Below are positions 34,701 through 42,278 of a stretch of DNA of 64,000 bases, piece after piece. A model generated the notes under the pieces. The model was not told the DNA's origin and did no database searches. It saw only the letters and a program-made list of their open reading frames with translations. The DNA is from Microbacterium yannicii. GTDB taxonomy: Bacteria > Actinomycetota > Actinomycetes > Actinomycetales > Microbacteriaceae. The stretch spans positions 116,120-180,119 of the forward strand of contig NZ_JAMXMB010000010.1 in the NCBI RefSeq assembly GCF_024055635.1, in the 5' to 3' direction. The stretch's first letter is position 1; each line of letters starts with the position of its first letter. The translations under genes were made by a program, and so were the position numbers.

Positions 34701-35188
34701 ACCGCGTCCGCGGCGCGCGCCAGCGGCTCGAGCAGCCGGTGGCGCTCCGCCGTCGCGCGCGCACCGTCGACGCCCGACCGCTCGAGGTCGCCGAAGGCGT
34801 CGAGTGCGCCCGCCTCCGCGAGTCCGGGAAGCGCAGGCAGCAGACCGTGCCGCTCGAACTCCGCCAGACGCGCGAGACGCTTGTGAATGCGCTCCGCCAG
34901 TTCTCCCGCGGCCTTGCGGGTGAATGTGAGGCCGAGCACCTCGTCGCGGCGGACGATGCCGTTCGCCACCAGCCATACGACCCGCGCCGCCATCGTCTCG
35001 GTCTTGCCGCTGCCCGCGCCCGCGACGACGAGTGCCGGTGCGAGCGGCGCCTCGATGACGGCGGTCTGCTCCTGCGTCGGCGGGAACTGGCCCAGGGCGG
35101 CGGCGATGACGCGCGCCGACAGCGTCGGGGTCGGCAGGACGGCGTCATCGGCTCCGGACTGCACCCGAAGACCCTGCACGACGGTCAC
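31790..35188 (-). CDS. adnB: ATP-dependent helicase-nuclease subunit AdnB-like
   Basis: A protein of 1132 residues with an SF1A helicase followed by a RecB-family nuclease domain. Helicase motifs: I GAGSGKTETMAAR, II LDEYQDTSVAQTDLL, III GDPHQAIYGWRGAS, V TIHGSKGLEWDAVAVV, VI EDRRLAYVAVTRARD. Nuclease residues: GTLFHAWVEQ (His), CKLDAVY (Asp) and IEIVDWKTG (Asp, Lys). With AdnA it forms the actinobacterial motor-nuclease that resects double-strand breaks. The start is taken as GTG 35188 because it overlaps the adnA stop by 4 bases (GTGA); ATG 35224 is a longer alternative. It converges with the APH-like gene. Confidence 0.9.
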   Translation of the reverse strand: MTVVQGLRVQSGADDAVLPTPTLSARVIAAALGQFPPTQEQTAVIEAPLAPALVVAGAGSGKTETMAARVVWLVANGIVRRDEVLGLTFTRKAAGELAERIHKRLARLAEFERHGLLPALPGLAEAGALDAFGDLERSGVDGARATAERHRLLEPLARAADAVPQDSSDDALLHRPTVATYNSFADQIVREHALRIGRDAEAAVLSESAAWLLMRRVVFASDDPRLEDRGEAVRSIVDAALRIARDGVDNLVDFDALAGFPERFRTVRELPSTNRRTTVYADVADAADRVEALALLADLAREYAAEKLRLGVIDFSDQVAGALEVVRSHAVVADELRDRYRVVLLDEYQDTSVAQTDLLAALFAGTGVMAVGDPHQAIYGWRGASAGNLGGFADAFSPGAGCAQYALLTSWRNSASVLTAANAVLAPLAASASLAVEELRPRPGAPAGVVELGFDSDLDTEADRVAEWFAGVRASRAQDGRPTTGAILFRSKKHMVRFGDALGRRGIPHRILGLGGLLSTPEVVDVVCALRVISDPSAGSALIRLLSGPRWAIGLPDLRELAALSRRLARHDAALQPLAPEVVERIRGSAGDDDGSLVDALDFVLRQRPDHGWLAGFTPSARERLRDAASVFAGLRQASGMPIPELVRLIELELRLDIELAANESRGPARIAAAQLRAFVDEVHAFLAADETGSLSSLLAWLDHAEQLDEFAPRTEPPEDDVVQLLTIHGSKGLEWDAVAVVRLVKDELPSAPRDTKAWLGFGVLPYAFRGDSAWLPVLRWQSAQTQQELKEAIDTFVEANRNRQLEEDRRLAYVAVTRARDHLLLTGATWSGTKRPRSRSVFFTEIAEALGVTLTDDEVGDDPYQGARRVLQWPIDPLGARRTAVETAARAVDAAHDALGSESAAPRAVLDPQAALLLAERDARRARPVHTAPTRIAASRYKEYVADLDGTLAAIARPMPERPFRQTRLGTLFHAWVEQRSGRAGLGGSLDDALWETDDEIPGTDPSNSEASVEDAAALAALRERFLGSEWASRRPIEVETEIDFTTIGPDGLPHIVICKLDAVYRREDRDGRIEIVDWKTGVAPRTPAEKDERMLQLELYRRAYHAKHGVPLDEIDVALYYVAEDVILRG

Positions 35189-38100
35189 GAGGCGCTCACC
35201 GCGCCCACCGTGTGGATGCGGCACAGACCGTAGGCGTGCTCGTCGCGGCAGTGCTCCTCATACGGTGCGGTGAAGGTCTCGCCTCGCATCACACCCACAG
35301 CGGTGCGGATGCGGGTGAGGAAGGCGTCTCGACGCTCGTCGTCGAACGGCGGCTGCCACGGCGTCACGTAGTCCGACCTCGTCGCGCTCGGTCGCAGGAC
35401 GAGGAGCTTCGCGCCGCCCGGCGCGTGCCCGTTCGCCTCGGCGATGGCTCCCGCCTCGAAGGCCAGCTGGTAGGCGGCGAGCTGCGGATTGTCGAGCACC
35501 TTCGCATCGGTCTGCGGCTCCCGCTTGCCCGTCTTGAGATCCACGATCACCACACTGCCCTCCGGCGTGAGTTCGACGCGATCGATGTAGCCCGACAGGA
35601 TCACACGGTGCCGCTCCCCCTCGGCGACCGCGGAGGCGGGGTCGACAGGCGTGGCGGCTTCGGCGGACATGGGATCGCGCTCACCGAGCGGGATGTCGAC
35701 CTCGAAGTGCGGCTCCGCGCCGATGAGCGTGCCGCCACCCCCGTCGAACCGATGCAGATAGAGGTGCAGACGTCGCACGAGGTCGCGCGCACGCGTCTGC
35801 TCGGCGCGATCCCGCCACGCCGCCTCGAACGTCAGTTCACCCCAGCGCGATTCCACCTCAGCCCAGAGCGCCGCCTCGTCATGGCCAGTGGCATGTTCGA
35901 GGGCCGCGTGGATGATCGTGCCGAGGCCGGCCGTGGTCCCACCGGGGTCGCCGCCGAGGTCGGCGATCACCCAGTTGAGCTCGCACTCCTCGAGCGCGTG
36001 CAGGCGGGACGGCGAGACGCGGACATCCTCGCGCGACAGATCCCGCAGCGGACCCGTGGATGTCGGACCGGCCACGCCGTACCACTCGCGCGGCGCTGCG
36101 CCCGGCACGCCCGCATCCGCCAGCAGCGCCAGCTGCTCGGCCGCACGCGCTGCCGGGGCCGCCACCGGGCCGGTGGGCGCCGTCGCCGGTCGCATGCCGG
36201 GCTCAGCGAGCGTCCGCACGCCCAGCTGCGTCAGCGTACGGCGATGCCGCGCCACGAGTCCGCGCAGCGAGACCGGATGGTCCAGCTCGAACGGCTCGGG
36301 GTCGGGGAGCAGCTCGAAGAAGACGCTGGGGCCGGTGTCGTCGTCGTCGACGGCGGTCACGACCAGCAGGGCGTCGGCGCGGGACAGCGCACGCGCCAGC
36401 AGCCGCAGTTCGTCGTGCATCGCCGCGCGGCGGCGGTCGAAGGCGCCCAGCGTGTCGCCCTCGGCGCGGGTGGCGGCATCCGCCAGCCGCCAGGTGTCGA
36501 GAAGACTCCCCCGCAGTCGCGTGTTCGGCCACACGCCGTCCTGCACCCCGGCGACGACGACCGTGTCGAACTCCATCCCGAGCGCGCCGGCCGGCGTCAT
36601 GATCCGCACGCTGTCGTCGCGCGTGGGGGCCTCGAGGCGATCCTCGGCGACGCCGCTGTCGAGGATCGACCGCACGAAGACGCGGGGATCGGCGTCGAGC
36701 GAGCGCTCCACGAAGCGCTTCGCCGCCTGGAACAGCGCCACGAGCGCATCCAGATCCCGATGCGCCTGCTCCGCGAGAGGGCCGTTGCCCCGTGCGAGCT
36801 CCGCCCACGTGCGGGCGAGGCCGCTGCGGTCCCACGCCGTCCACAGCAGCTCGTGGGCGGTCGCACCACGCTCGAGCTCGTCGCGGAGCGCCGCCAGCGT
36901 GCGTGCGAGCGAGGCCGCCCGTCGCGCCTCTCGCGTGTCGAGCAGCTCGAACTCCAGTGGCTGACGCATCGCCGAAAGCACGAGGTCGCGTCCCGAGCGT
37001 TCGGGTGCCTCGGCCCGGTCATCGTCTTCTGCGCCACTCTCGAGCACCCGGCGCAGCTCGCCGTGACGCAGGGCCGAACGCAGGCGACGCAGCTCGATGA
37101 CGTCCAGCCGCCCGTACGTGCCGGTCAAGGCCGCCGACACATCTTCGAAGGTCCACTCATCGCGAGACGCGAGTTCGACGAGCCGCAGCAGGTCGGCCAC
37201 GGGCCGCACGGTGCCGAGCGCCCGGCCGGGCCCGCTCGAGCGCGCCGGAACCTCCCTTGCCGACAGCTCGGCCTCGAGGGCCGCGACCTGACGGGTGTCG
37301 TGCGCGATCACGGCGCAGTCCCGCCAGGGCACACCGTCGCGGACGTGACGCTCGCGCAGTACGCGGGCGATCGCGTCGTACTCCTCGGCGGTCGAGCGCA
37401 GACTGAGCACGCGCACCGACCCGTCCGGTTCCGCCTCGGCGACAGCCCGCCGATGCGCGACGACTCCCACCGCGCCGATGCGCTGGGTCACCCGCCCGAC
37501 GAGCTCTCGCTGCCAGGCGGTGCCGCGGTGCCCGTGGCCGAGCACCTGCACGGCGCCGAGCGACGTCGCCAGGCGCGCGAAGTTCTCGGGCGTCGCGCCC
37601 CGGAACGACCCTGAGCCCACATCCGGGTCGCCGAATGCCAGCACCGCCACGCCGCGAGCGCGAAGGGCCTCGAGCAGCTCGACACCGCCGAGCGTGAGCT
37701 CCTGCGCATCGTCGACGAGCACGACCCGCACGCGGTCGACGGCGGGACTTCCGGCGGGTGCTGTCCGCAAGAGGCCCACGGCTTCGCGGACCAGTCCCGC
37801 GGCATCCCGATGCGCGCCCCGCATGCCGTCGCGCACCTGCAGATACTCGGCGAAGAACGACGACAGCGCGACCCAGGCGGGCAGCTCGTGCCGCTCCCCC
37901 AGCGTGCGCAGGCGACCGGGCCCGATGCCGAGCGTGGTGCACTCGGCGAGGAAGGTGCGCACCTCGGTGCGGAAGCCGGCCGTGCCGCGGATCGCCGCGC
38001 CGAGCCAGTCGGGCCAGCGGGCTGCGCCGGCCGCCTCGTCCTCTTCGTCGCCTTCGAGCAGATCCCGGATGATCTGGTCCTCGTCGCCGCCGGTGAGCAG

Positions 38101-38442
38101 CTGCGGCGGATCAGCGTCGACCGCGACCGCGTGCGCCCGTACGATCTGGAACGCGTACGACGCGACCGAGCGCGCGAGCGGACCGGTCGTGGCCACGCGC
38201 ACGGCGAGGCCGAGCCTGTCGCGCAGCGCCGTCGCGGTCTGCCGTGAGGGCGTGAGCACCAGGACCGTGTCAGGGTCGACGCCGGTTTCGACCAGGCGCG
38301 CCACCCGCGCGACCAACGTCTCGGTCTTGCCCGCCCCCGGCGCCCCGACCACGACGCCCGATGCCTCGACGGGGAGCGAGAGCACGGCCGCCTGCGGCGC
38401 GTCCGCTGCGTACGTGGCGCGCTGCCGAGTCCCCGAAGTCAC
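35185..38442 (-). CDS. adnA: ATP-dependent helicase-nuclease subunit AdnA-like
   Basis: A protein of 1085 residues. Walker A is VGAPGAGKTETLVARV and motif II is VLVDDAQELTLGG; later motifs are weaker than in AdnB, as expected for the non-lead motor. The C-terminal RecB-type nuclease is intact: GTIIHAALEHATG, LSGYIDRVELTPEG, VVIVDLKTGKREPQ and QLAAYQLA. A C-terminal Fe-S cluster occurs in related nucleases; here one Cys (LEECELNWV) precedes the nuclease and only two (HCRDEHAYGLCRIH) follow, so a four-cysteine cluster is not obvious. GTG 38442 has TACCGT 6 bases upstream. It is co-transcribed with adnB. Confidence 0.88.
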   Translation of the reverse strand: MTSGTRQRATYAADAPQAAVLSLPVEASGVVVGAPGAGKTETLVARVARLVETGVDPDTVLVLTPSRQTATALRDRLGLAVRVATTGPLARSVASYAFQIVRAHAVAVDADPPQLLTGGDEDQIIRDLLEGDEEDEAAGAARWPDWLGAAIRGTAGFRTEVRTFLAECTTLGIGPGRLRTLGERHELPAWVALSSFFAEYLQVRDGMRGAHRDAAGLVREAVGLLRTAPAGSPAVDRVRVVLVDDAQELTLGGVELLEALRARGVAVLAFGDPDVGSGSFRGATPENFARLATSLGAVQVLGHGHRGTAWQRELVGRVTQRIGAVGVVAHRRAVAEAEPDGSVRVLSLRSTAEEYDAIARVLRERHVRDGVPWRDCAVIAHDTRQVAALEAELSAREVPARSSGPGRALGTVRPVADLLRLVELASRDEWTFEDVSAALTGTYGRLDVIELRRLRSALRHGELRRVLESGAEDDDRAEAPERSGRDLVLSAMRQPLEFELLDTREARRAASLARTLAALRDELERGATAHELLWTAWDRSGLARTWAELARGNGPLAEQAHRDLDALVALFQAAKRFVERSLDADPRVFVRSILDSGVAEDRLEAPTRDDSVRIMTPAGALGMEFDTVVVAGVQDGVWPNTRLRGSLLDTWRLADAATRAEGDTLGAFDRRRAAMHDELRLLARALSRADALLVVTAVDDDDTGPSVFFELLPDPEPFELDHPVSLRGLVARHRRTLTQLGVRTLAEPGMRPATAPTGPVAAPAARAAEQLALLADAGVPGAAPREWYGVAGPTSTGPLRDLSREDVRVSPSRLHALEECELNWVIADLGGDPGGTTAGLGTIIHAALEHATGHDEAALWAEVESRWGELTFEAAWRDRAEQTRARDLVRRLHLYLHRFDGGGGTLIGAEPHFEVDIPLGERDPMSAEAATPVDPASAVAEGERHRVILSGYIDRVELTPEGSVVIVDLKTGKREPQTDAKVLDNPQLAAYQLAFEAGAIAEANGHAPGGAKLLVLRPSATRSDYVTPWQPPFDDERRDAFLTRIRTAVGVMRGETFTAPYEEHCRDEHAYGLCRIHTVGAVSAS

Positions 38443-38448
38443 CCTTCG

Positions 38449-38454
38449 ACGGTA
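38449..38454 (-). promoter_or_regulatory. -10 element, leaderless adnAB promoter
   Basis: TACCGT on the minus strand ends 6 bases before the GTG at 38442. Confidence 0.55.
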
Positions 38455-38525
38455 GCGCGCACGGCCGACATCGGCCGTTCGCCCAGAGCGTTCCGACCGC
38501 GGGCGGACGCCGCTCCCCCGTGTCG

Positions 38526-38531
38526 TAGAGT
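38526..38531 (+). promoter_or_regulatory. -10 element upstream of the DUF3107 gene
   Basis: TAGAGT lies 70 bases before GTG 38602, giving an RNA leader of roughly 60 bases that carries the ribosome site. Confidence 0.4.
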
Positions 38532-38601
38532 TGCCATGCGTCCGGGGAGCCCCTCAGCCTTTCGGCAAGTACACCGTCGCCCCGCGCAGGAGGTCAGTCA
38601 C

Positions 38602-38826
38602 GTGGAGATCCGCATCGGCATCGCGAACACCGGCCGCGAGCTCAACTTCGAGACGAACGAGCCGGCAGCCGACGTGAAGAAGTCCGTCGCCGCGGCGCTC
38701 GACGCCGGCGCCACGCATGTGACGTTCGCCGACGCCAAGGGCAACTCGTACATCGTGCCCACGGCCGCCCTGGCCTACATCGAGCTCGGCTCCGAGGAGT
38801 CTCGCCGCGTCGGCTTCGTCGCCTGA
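38602..38826 (+). CDS. DUF3107 family small protein
   Basis: A soluble protein of 74 residues beginning VEIRIGIANTGRELNFET, a compact alpha/beta domain ending in IELGSEESRRVGF. The family is conserved across Actinobacteria with no proven function; TB9.4/Rv3208A is the mycobacterial member I recall, at the same relative position. GTG 38602 is chosen because AGGAGG lies 8 bases upstream; an in-frame ATG at 38536 would add 22 unconserved residues. It lies 11 bases before a small membrane-protein gene, probably the same operon. Confidence 0.87.
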   Translation: MEIRIGIANTGRELNFETNEPAADVKKSVAAALDAGATHVTFADAKGNSYIVPTAALAYIELGSEESRRVGFVA

Positions 38827-38837
38827 GCGGACGTGAC

Positions 38838-39128
38838 GTGCAGATCCTCATCGCCTTCATCGTCGGCGCGGTCATCGGCCTGGGCATCCACTTCCAGCTC
38901 CACCAGCGCCTGACGCGCGGTGTAGTGCTCGCGCCCATGATCGGCGCCGTATCGGCGGGCATCGCGTGGACGATCCTCACGTGGGTGGGCGTCGGCATCG
39001 ACACCCCGTGGCCGTGGCTGGCGGCACTGATCGTGCCGATCGTCGTGACCTACCCCGCCGTCATCGCGATCTCCCGCAGCCGGGTCGCACACGACGGGCG
39101 CGAGAAGGCCCGCCTCGGCATCGGCTGA
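38838..39128 (+). CDS. small three-helix membrane protein
   Basis: A protein of 96 residues with three hydrophobic segments: ILIAFIVGAVIGLGIHF, GVVLAPMIGAVSAGIAWTILTWVGVG and WLAALIVPIVVTYPAVIAI. A short basic C-terminus faces the cytoplasm by the positive-inside rule. GTG 38838 is 11 bases after the DUF3107 stop, so the two are likely co-transcribed. No characterised function; similar small proteins are common in Micrococcales. Confidence 0.68.
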   Translation: MQILIAFIVGAVIGLGIHFQLHQRLTRGVVLAPMIGAVSAGIAWTILTWVGVGIDTPWPWLAALIVPIVVTYPAVIAISRSRVAHDGREKARLGIG

Positions 39129-39149
39129 CGTCGCGACCCGCCCTCGGGG

Positions 39150-39863
39150 TCAGGCGGCGAGTCCCATCGCATCCATGCGGCGCGAATGCGCGGCCATCAG
39201 CTCGGTGAAGACGGGCTCGACCTTCTGCTCCTCGGCGCGGCCGAGTGACATCGGCCGCAGCGCGGCCCGGGCGATGAGCAGGGTGTCGCCGACCAGCCGG
39301 CGGCCCCACAGGGCGAGCAGCGACTTCCATTCGATGTCGCTCGCGATGGTCTCCGTGATCAGCTCCACGATGGCCTGCCGGTCGTCGTCCGCCTGCAGGA
39401 TGCGAGCCACCCGGTCGCCGGTCTCGCCGTAGCTCGCCGAGAGGGCGAGGTAGAAGTCGTCCAGCATTCCCGCGGTGATGTGCACCGACAGCATGGTCTC
39501 CTGCGGACGGACGCCGTGCGTCGCCGCCCGGAAGCCGTCGAGGGGCTCGCGGAACGGTCGCATGATCTCGGTCGGGTCGTCGCCGCGCTCGCGGATCAGG
39601 GCGACCAGCGCCTCGTGCTTGGTGAGGGCGGCGCCCGCGGCGCGCGACACCGCCTCCTTCTCACCGAGTTCGGGGATCGTCTGGATGAGCTCGGTGAGGG
39701 TCTCGAAGAATCCCAGCTGCAGATAGGCGGCCTGGCCGAGGAACGTGTCGATGTCGGGAGCGAGCTCCTCGAAGTCCACGCGATCGCTGCCGCTGAGCTC
39801 GTCCCGCGAGCGCAGCTGCAGCTTGCGGCCCGTCTCCCGCCGCTGCCAGAACCACTTCACCAT
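39150..39863 (-). CDS. ferritin-like MiaE-type protein
   Basis: A protein of 237 residues, mostly helical, matching the ferritin-like 'MiaE_2' family. The acidic/His helices expected for a di-iron four-helix bundle are visible at TKHEALVALIRERGDD, and SVHITAGMLDDFYLALSASYGE and DIEWKSLLALW follow. MiaE hydroxylates a modified tRNA adenosine, but activity of this actinobacterial branch is unproven. Its place beside an rhlE helicase repeats the mycobacterial order (Rv3210c-Rv3211, from memory). The start ATG 39863 has TAGGCT 7 bases upstream. Confidence 0.8.
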   Translation of the reverse strand: MVKWFWQRRETGRKLQLRSRDELSGSDRVDFEELAPDIDTFLGQAAYLQLGFFETLTELIQTIPELGEKEAVSRAAGAALTKHEALVALIRERGDDPTEIMRPFREPLDGFRAATHGVRPQETMLSVHITAGMLDDFYLALSASYGETGDRVARILQADDDRQAIVELITETIASDIEWKSLLALWGRRLVGDTLLIARAALRPMSLGRAEEQKVEPVFTELMAAHSRRMDAMGLAA

Positions 39864-39870
39864 GCATCGA

Positions 39871-39876
39871 AGCCTA
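39871..39876 (-). promoter_or_regulatory. -10 element, leaderless promoter
   Basis: TAGGCT on the minus strand ends 7 bases before the ATG at 39863. Confidence 0.55.
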
Positions 39877-39977
39877 CGAGGCGGCGCCCCGTCCGTGTTC
39901 GCTCCCGCATCCCTCCGGTATCGTGGGAGGGTCCCCGGCGTCGGATCGGGGCGCCCGCGCCTGTGGGAGAGAAGGGC

Positions 39978-40079
39978 GTGGATCGCACTTCCGCCCGCGC
40001 GGCGACCTCGAAGAGGCCGGAACCGCGCCCGGGCAAGAACCCAGGCAGCATCTCACTGCCGGACAGGCACACATCGTGA
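39978..40079 (+). CDS. candidate 33-aa leader peptide upstream of rhlE
   Basis: A GTG-initiated ORF of 33 codons preceded by GAGAGAAGGG and ending in TGA that overlaps the rhlE GTG by 4 bases (GTGA), the same coupling used by true gene pairs in this window. The peptide is basic and Pro/Ser-rich (SKRPEPRPGKNPG). About 27 of 33 codons end in G or C. It may be a regulatory leader ORF or a chance ORF. No homology is known to me. Confidence 0.35.
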   Translation: MDRTSARAATSKRPEPRPGKNPGSISLPDRHTS

Positions 40080-41605
40080 CGACCTTCGCCGAACTCGGCG
40101 TTGATCAGGACATCGTCGAGGCGCTCGCTGTAAAGGGCATCGTCGACGCATTCCCGATCCAGGAACAGACCATCCCCCTCGGCCTCCCCGGCCAGGACAT
40201 CATCGGCCAGGCCAAGACCGGCACCGGAAAGACCTTCGGCTTCGGCATCCCGGTCGTCCAGCGGCTCGGGCCGACGCCGGCTCCCGGCGTCCAGGCGCTC
40301 ATCGTCGTGCCGACGCGAGAGCTGTGCGTGCAGGTCTACGAAGACATGGACATGCTCACCTCGGGACGCCCCACGAGCGTGGTCGCCATCTACGGCGGCA
40401 AGGCCTACGAGGGTCAGATCGACCAGCTGAAGGCCGGCGCGCAGATCGTCGTCGGCACCCCGGGCCGTCTCATCGACCTCAACAACCAGCGGCTGCTCGA
40501 CCTGTCGCACGCGACGGAGGTCGTGCTCGACGAGGCCGACAAGATGCTGGATCTCGGGTTCCTCCCCGACATCGAGAAGATCTTCTCCAAGGTGCCGGCC
40601 GTCCGGCACACGCAGCTCTTCTCGGCGACGATGCCCGGCCCGATCGTGGCCCTCGCTCGCCGCTTCATGTCGAACCCCATCCACATCCGCGCCACCGACC
40701 CCGACGAGGGGCTCACGCAGGCGAACATCAACCACCTCGTGTACCGGGCGCACTCGCTCGACAAGGACGAGGTCATCGCCCGCATCCTCCAGGCGGAGGG
40801 CCGTGGCAAGACCGTGATCTTCACGCGCACCAAGCGCGCGGCGCAGCGCCTGTCGGATGAGCTGGGCGACCGCGGCTTCAACACCGCCTCGGTGCACGGC
40901 GACATGAGCCAGGAGGCGCGCGAGCGCTCCATGGCGGGCTTCAAGGCGGGCAAGAAGGACGTCCTGATCGCGACGGACGTCGCGGCACGCGGCATCGACG
41001 TCGACGACGTCACGCACGTCATCAACCACACGATCCCCGATGACGAGAAGACCTATCTGCACCGCGCGGGTCGCACCGGCCGCGCCGGCAAGACCGGCAT
41101 CGCCGTCACGTTCGTCGACTGGGAGGACCTGCACAAGTGGGCCCTCATCAACCGCGCGCTCGAGTTCGGTCAGCCCGAACCCGTCGAGACGTACTCCTCC
41201 AGCCCGCACCTGTTCAGCGATCTCGACATCCCGGCCGGCACGAAGGGGCGCATCGTGACCGCCCCGAAGACCCAAGCGGTCCGCGTCCAGCCTGAGCGGG
41301 CTGCGGATGCCGCGGCGGAGGTCGAGACGAACGGTCAGGCTCCGCGCCGCCGTCGCCGTCGCCGTGGCGGTGACGCCGAGCGGGTGGGCTCGACTTTCGA
41401 GCCGGTCGAGGGCGCCGGCTCATCCACGTCGGAGCAGAACGGGGCGTCGGACGACGGCGCCCGCTCCACGGAAGGCGGCGGAACCCACGACGGCGGCGGC
41501 AAGGAGCACCACGACGGAAAGCCCGCGCCGCGCCGGCGTCGGCGTCGTCGTGGCGGCAGCGGCGGCGGGTCCGCTCCCGCGGGCGGCGCAGCCGTCGGCG
41601 CCTGA
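40076..41605 (+). CDS. rhlE: DEAD-box RNA helicase, RhlE-like
   Basis: A protein of 509 residues with the full motif set: Q motif FPIQEQTIP; I AKTGTGKTFGFG; Ia PTRELCVQV; II LDEADKM; III SATMPGP; IV VIFTRTKRAAQRL; V ATDVAARGIDVDDV; VI HRAGRTGRAGKTG. It unwinds RNA in ribosome assembly or decay. After residue ~400 comes a tail with two runs of seven Arg followed by Gly-Gly (APRRRRRRRGG), separated by a Gly/Ser/Asp/His-rich linker, likely an RNA-binding disordered region. GTG 40076 is chosen because homologues begin at TTFAELGV. Its stop lies in the first base triplet of a 38-bp tandem repeat. Confidence 0.92.
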   Translation: MTTFAELGVDQDIVEALAVKGIVDAFPIQEQTIPLGLPGQDIIGQAKTGTGKTFGFGIPVVQRLGPTPAPGVQALIVVPTRELCVQVYEDMDMLTSGRPTSVVAIYGGKAYEGQIDQLKAGAQIVVGTPGRLIDLNNQRLLDLSHATEVVLDEADKMLDLGFLPDIEKIFSKVPAVRHTQLFSATMPGPIVALARRFMSNPIHIRATDPDEGLTQANINHLVYRAHSLDKDEVIARILQAEGRGKTVIFTRTKRAAQRLSDELGDRGFNTASVHGDMSQEARERSMAGFKAGKKDVLIATDVAARGIDVDDVTHVINHTIPDDEKTYLHRAGRTGRAGKTGIAVTFVDWEDLHKWALINRALEFGQPEPVETYSSSPHLFSDLDIPAGTKGRIVTAPKTQAVRVQPERAADAAAEVETNGQAPRRRRRRRGGDAERVGSTFEPVEGAGSSTSEQNGASDDGARSTEGGGTHDGGGKEHHDGKPAPRRRRRRRGGSGGGSAPAGGAAVGA

Positions 41606-41678
41606 TTCGTCTTCTCCGGTGGCGGTGCCGTCATACGGCATGATTCGTCTTCTGCGGTCGCGGTGCCGTCATACGGCA
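41603..41678. repeat. tandem duplication of a 38-bp unit at the rhlE stop codon
   Basis: Units 41603-41640 and 41641-41678 differ at only two positions. Each begins with TGA (the first is the rhlE stop) and ends in the small inverted repeat GCCGTCATACGGC. Confidence 0.9.
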
Positions 41679-41688
41679 TCGCGACCGC
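41654..41688 (+). terminator. long hairpin downstream of rhlE
   Basis: A 16-bp stem with one G-U pair and a 3-base loop, formed by the second repeat unit plus following bases. It ends 3 bases before the next gene's -10 element. No T-run, but very stable; probably a terminator or 3'-end protector. Confidence 0.55.
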
Positions 41689-41690
41689 GC

Positions 41691-41696
41691 TATGGT
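41691..41696 (+). promoter_or_regulatory. -10 element of the SHOCT gene
   Basis: TATGGT directly follows the hairpin and precedes a leader of about 45 bases that contains AGAAAGG, the ribosome site for GTG 41750. Confidence 0.5.
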
Positions 41697-41749
41697 GAGC
41701 GCAAGCGGCGCGTGTGGCGCCGTCACTTCGCAGTCAAGAAAGGCGTATC

Positions 41750-42184
41750 GTGCACATCCTCGATGCCGTCACCACCGGATACGAATACCAGGGCTTCTGG
41801 GGCTCCTTCTGGGACATCATCTGGTGGTTCCTCTGGATCTTCTTCTTCATGGCGTACCTGTTCGCGCTGTTCGCCGTCATCGGCGATCTGTTCCGCGATC
41901 ACAAGCTGAACGGGTGGTGGAAGGCGGTCTGGATCATCTTCCTGATCTTCGTCCCGTTCCTCACGCTGCTCGTCTACCTCATCGCCCGCGGCAACGGCAT
42001 GGCTCAGCGCGGCGCGAAGCAGGCAGCCGAGCTGCAGAGCGCGCAGGACGCCTACATCAAGTCCGTCGCGGGCTCGGGCGGCGCCAGCGCCGCCGACGAG
42101 ATCGCCAAGGCCAAGGGTCTGCTCGACGCCGGCACGATCACGCAGGCCGAGTACGACGCGCTGAAGGCCAAGGCGCTGGGCTGA
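41750..42184 (+). CDS. membrane protein with PLDc_N-type helices and SHOCT domain
   Basis: A protein of 144 residues. Two membrane helices (IIWWFLWIFFFMAYLFALFAVIGDLF and AVWIIFLIFVPFLTLLVYLIA) resemble the N-terminal helices of cardiolipin synthases. The last 30 residues (DEIAKAKGLLDAGTITQAEYDALKAKALG) are a SHOCT oligomerisation motif. Such proteins are common in Actinobacteria and uncharacterised. GTG 41750 is supported by AGAAAGG upstream. A bidirectional hairpin follows. Confidence 0.83.
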   Translation: MHILDAVTTGYEYQGFWGSFWDIIWWFLWIFFFMAYLFALFAVIGDLFRDHKLNGWWKAVWIIFLIFVPFLTLLVYLIARGNGMAQRGAKQAAELQSAQDAYIKSVAGSGGASAADEIAKAKGLLDAGTITQAEYDALKAKALG

Positions 42185-42235
42185 TCAGCACCCTCGGCTG
42201 ATCAGAACTCCGGGCCGATCAGCGCCCACCGACAC

Positions 42236-42278
42236 GAAACGCCCCTGTCCACCCTTCACGGGTAGACAGGGGCGTTTC
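42236..42278. terminator. bidirectional terminator between the SHOCT gene and the PHP gene
   Basis: A 14-bp perfect stem (GAAACGCCCCTGTC / GACAGGGGCGTTTC) with a 15-base loop. The loop carries the stop codon of the opposing PHP gene (42256-42258), so part of that gene's 3' end lies in the hairpin. The arm ends supply short T-runs on both strands. Confidence 0.8.

Noticed and set aside
33476..35233. 585-aa plus-strand ORF antisense to adnB
   Set aside because: No motifs, and adnB is unmistakable on the other strand.
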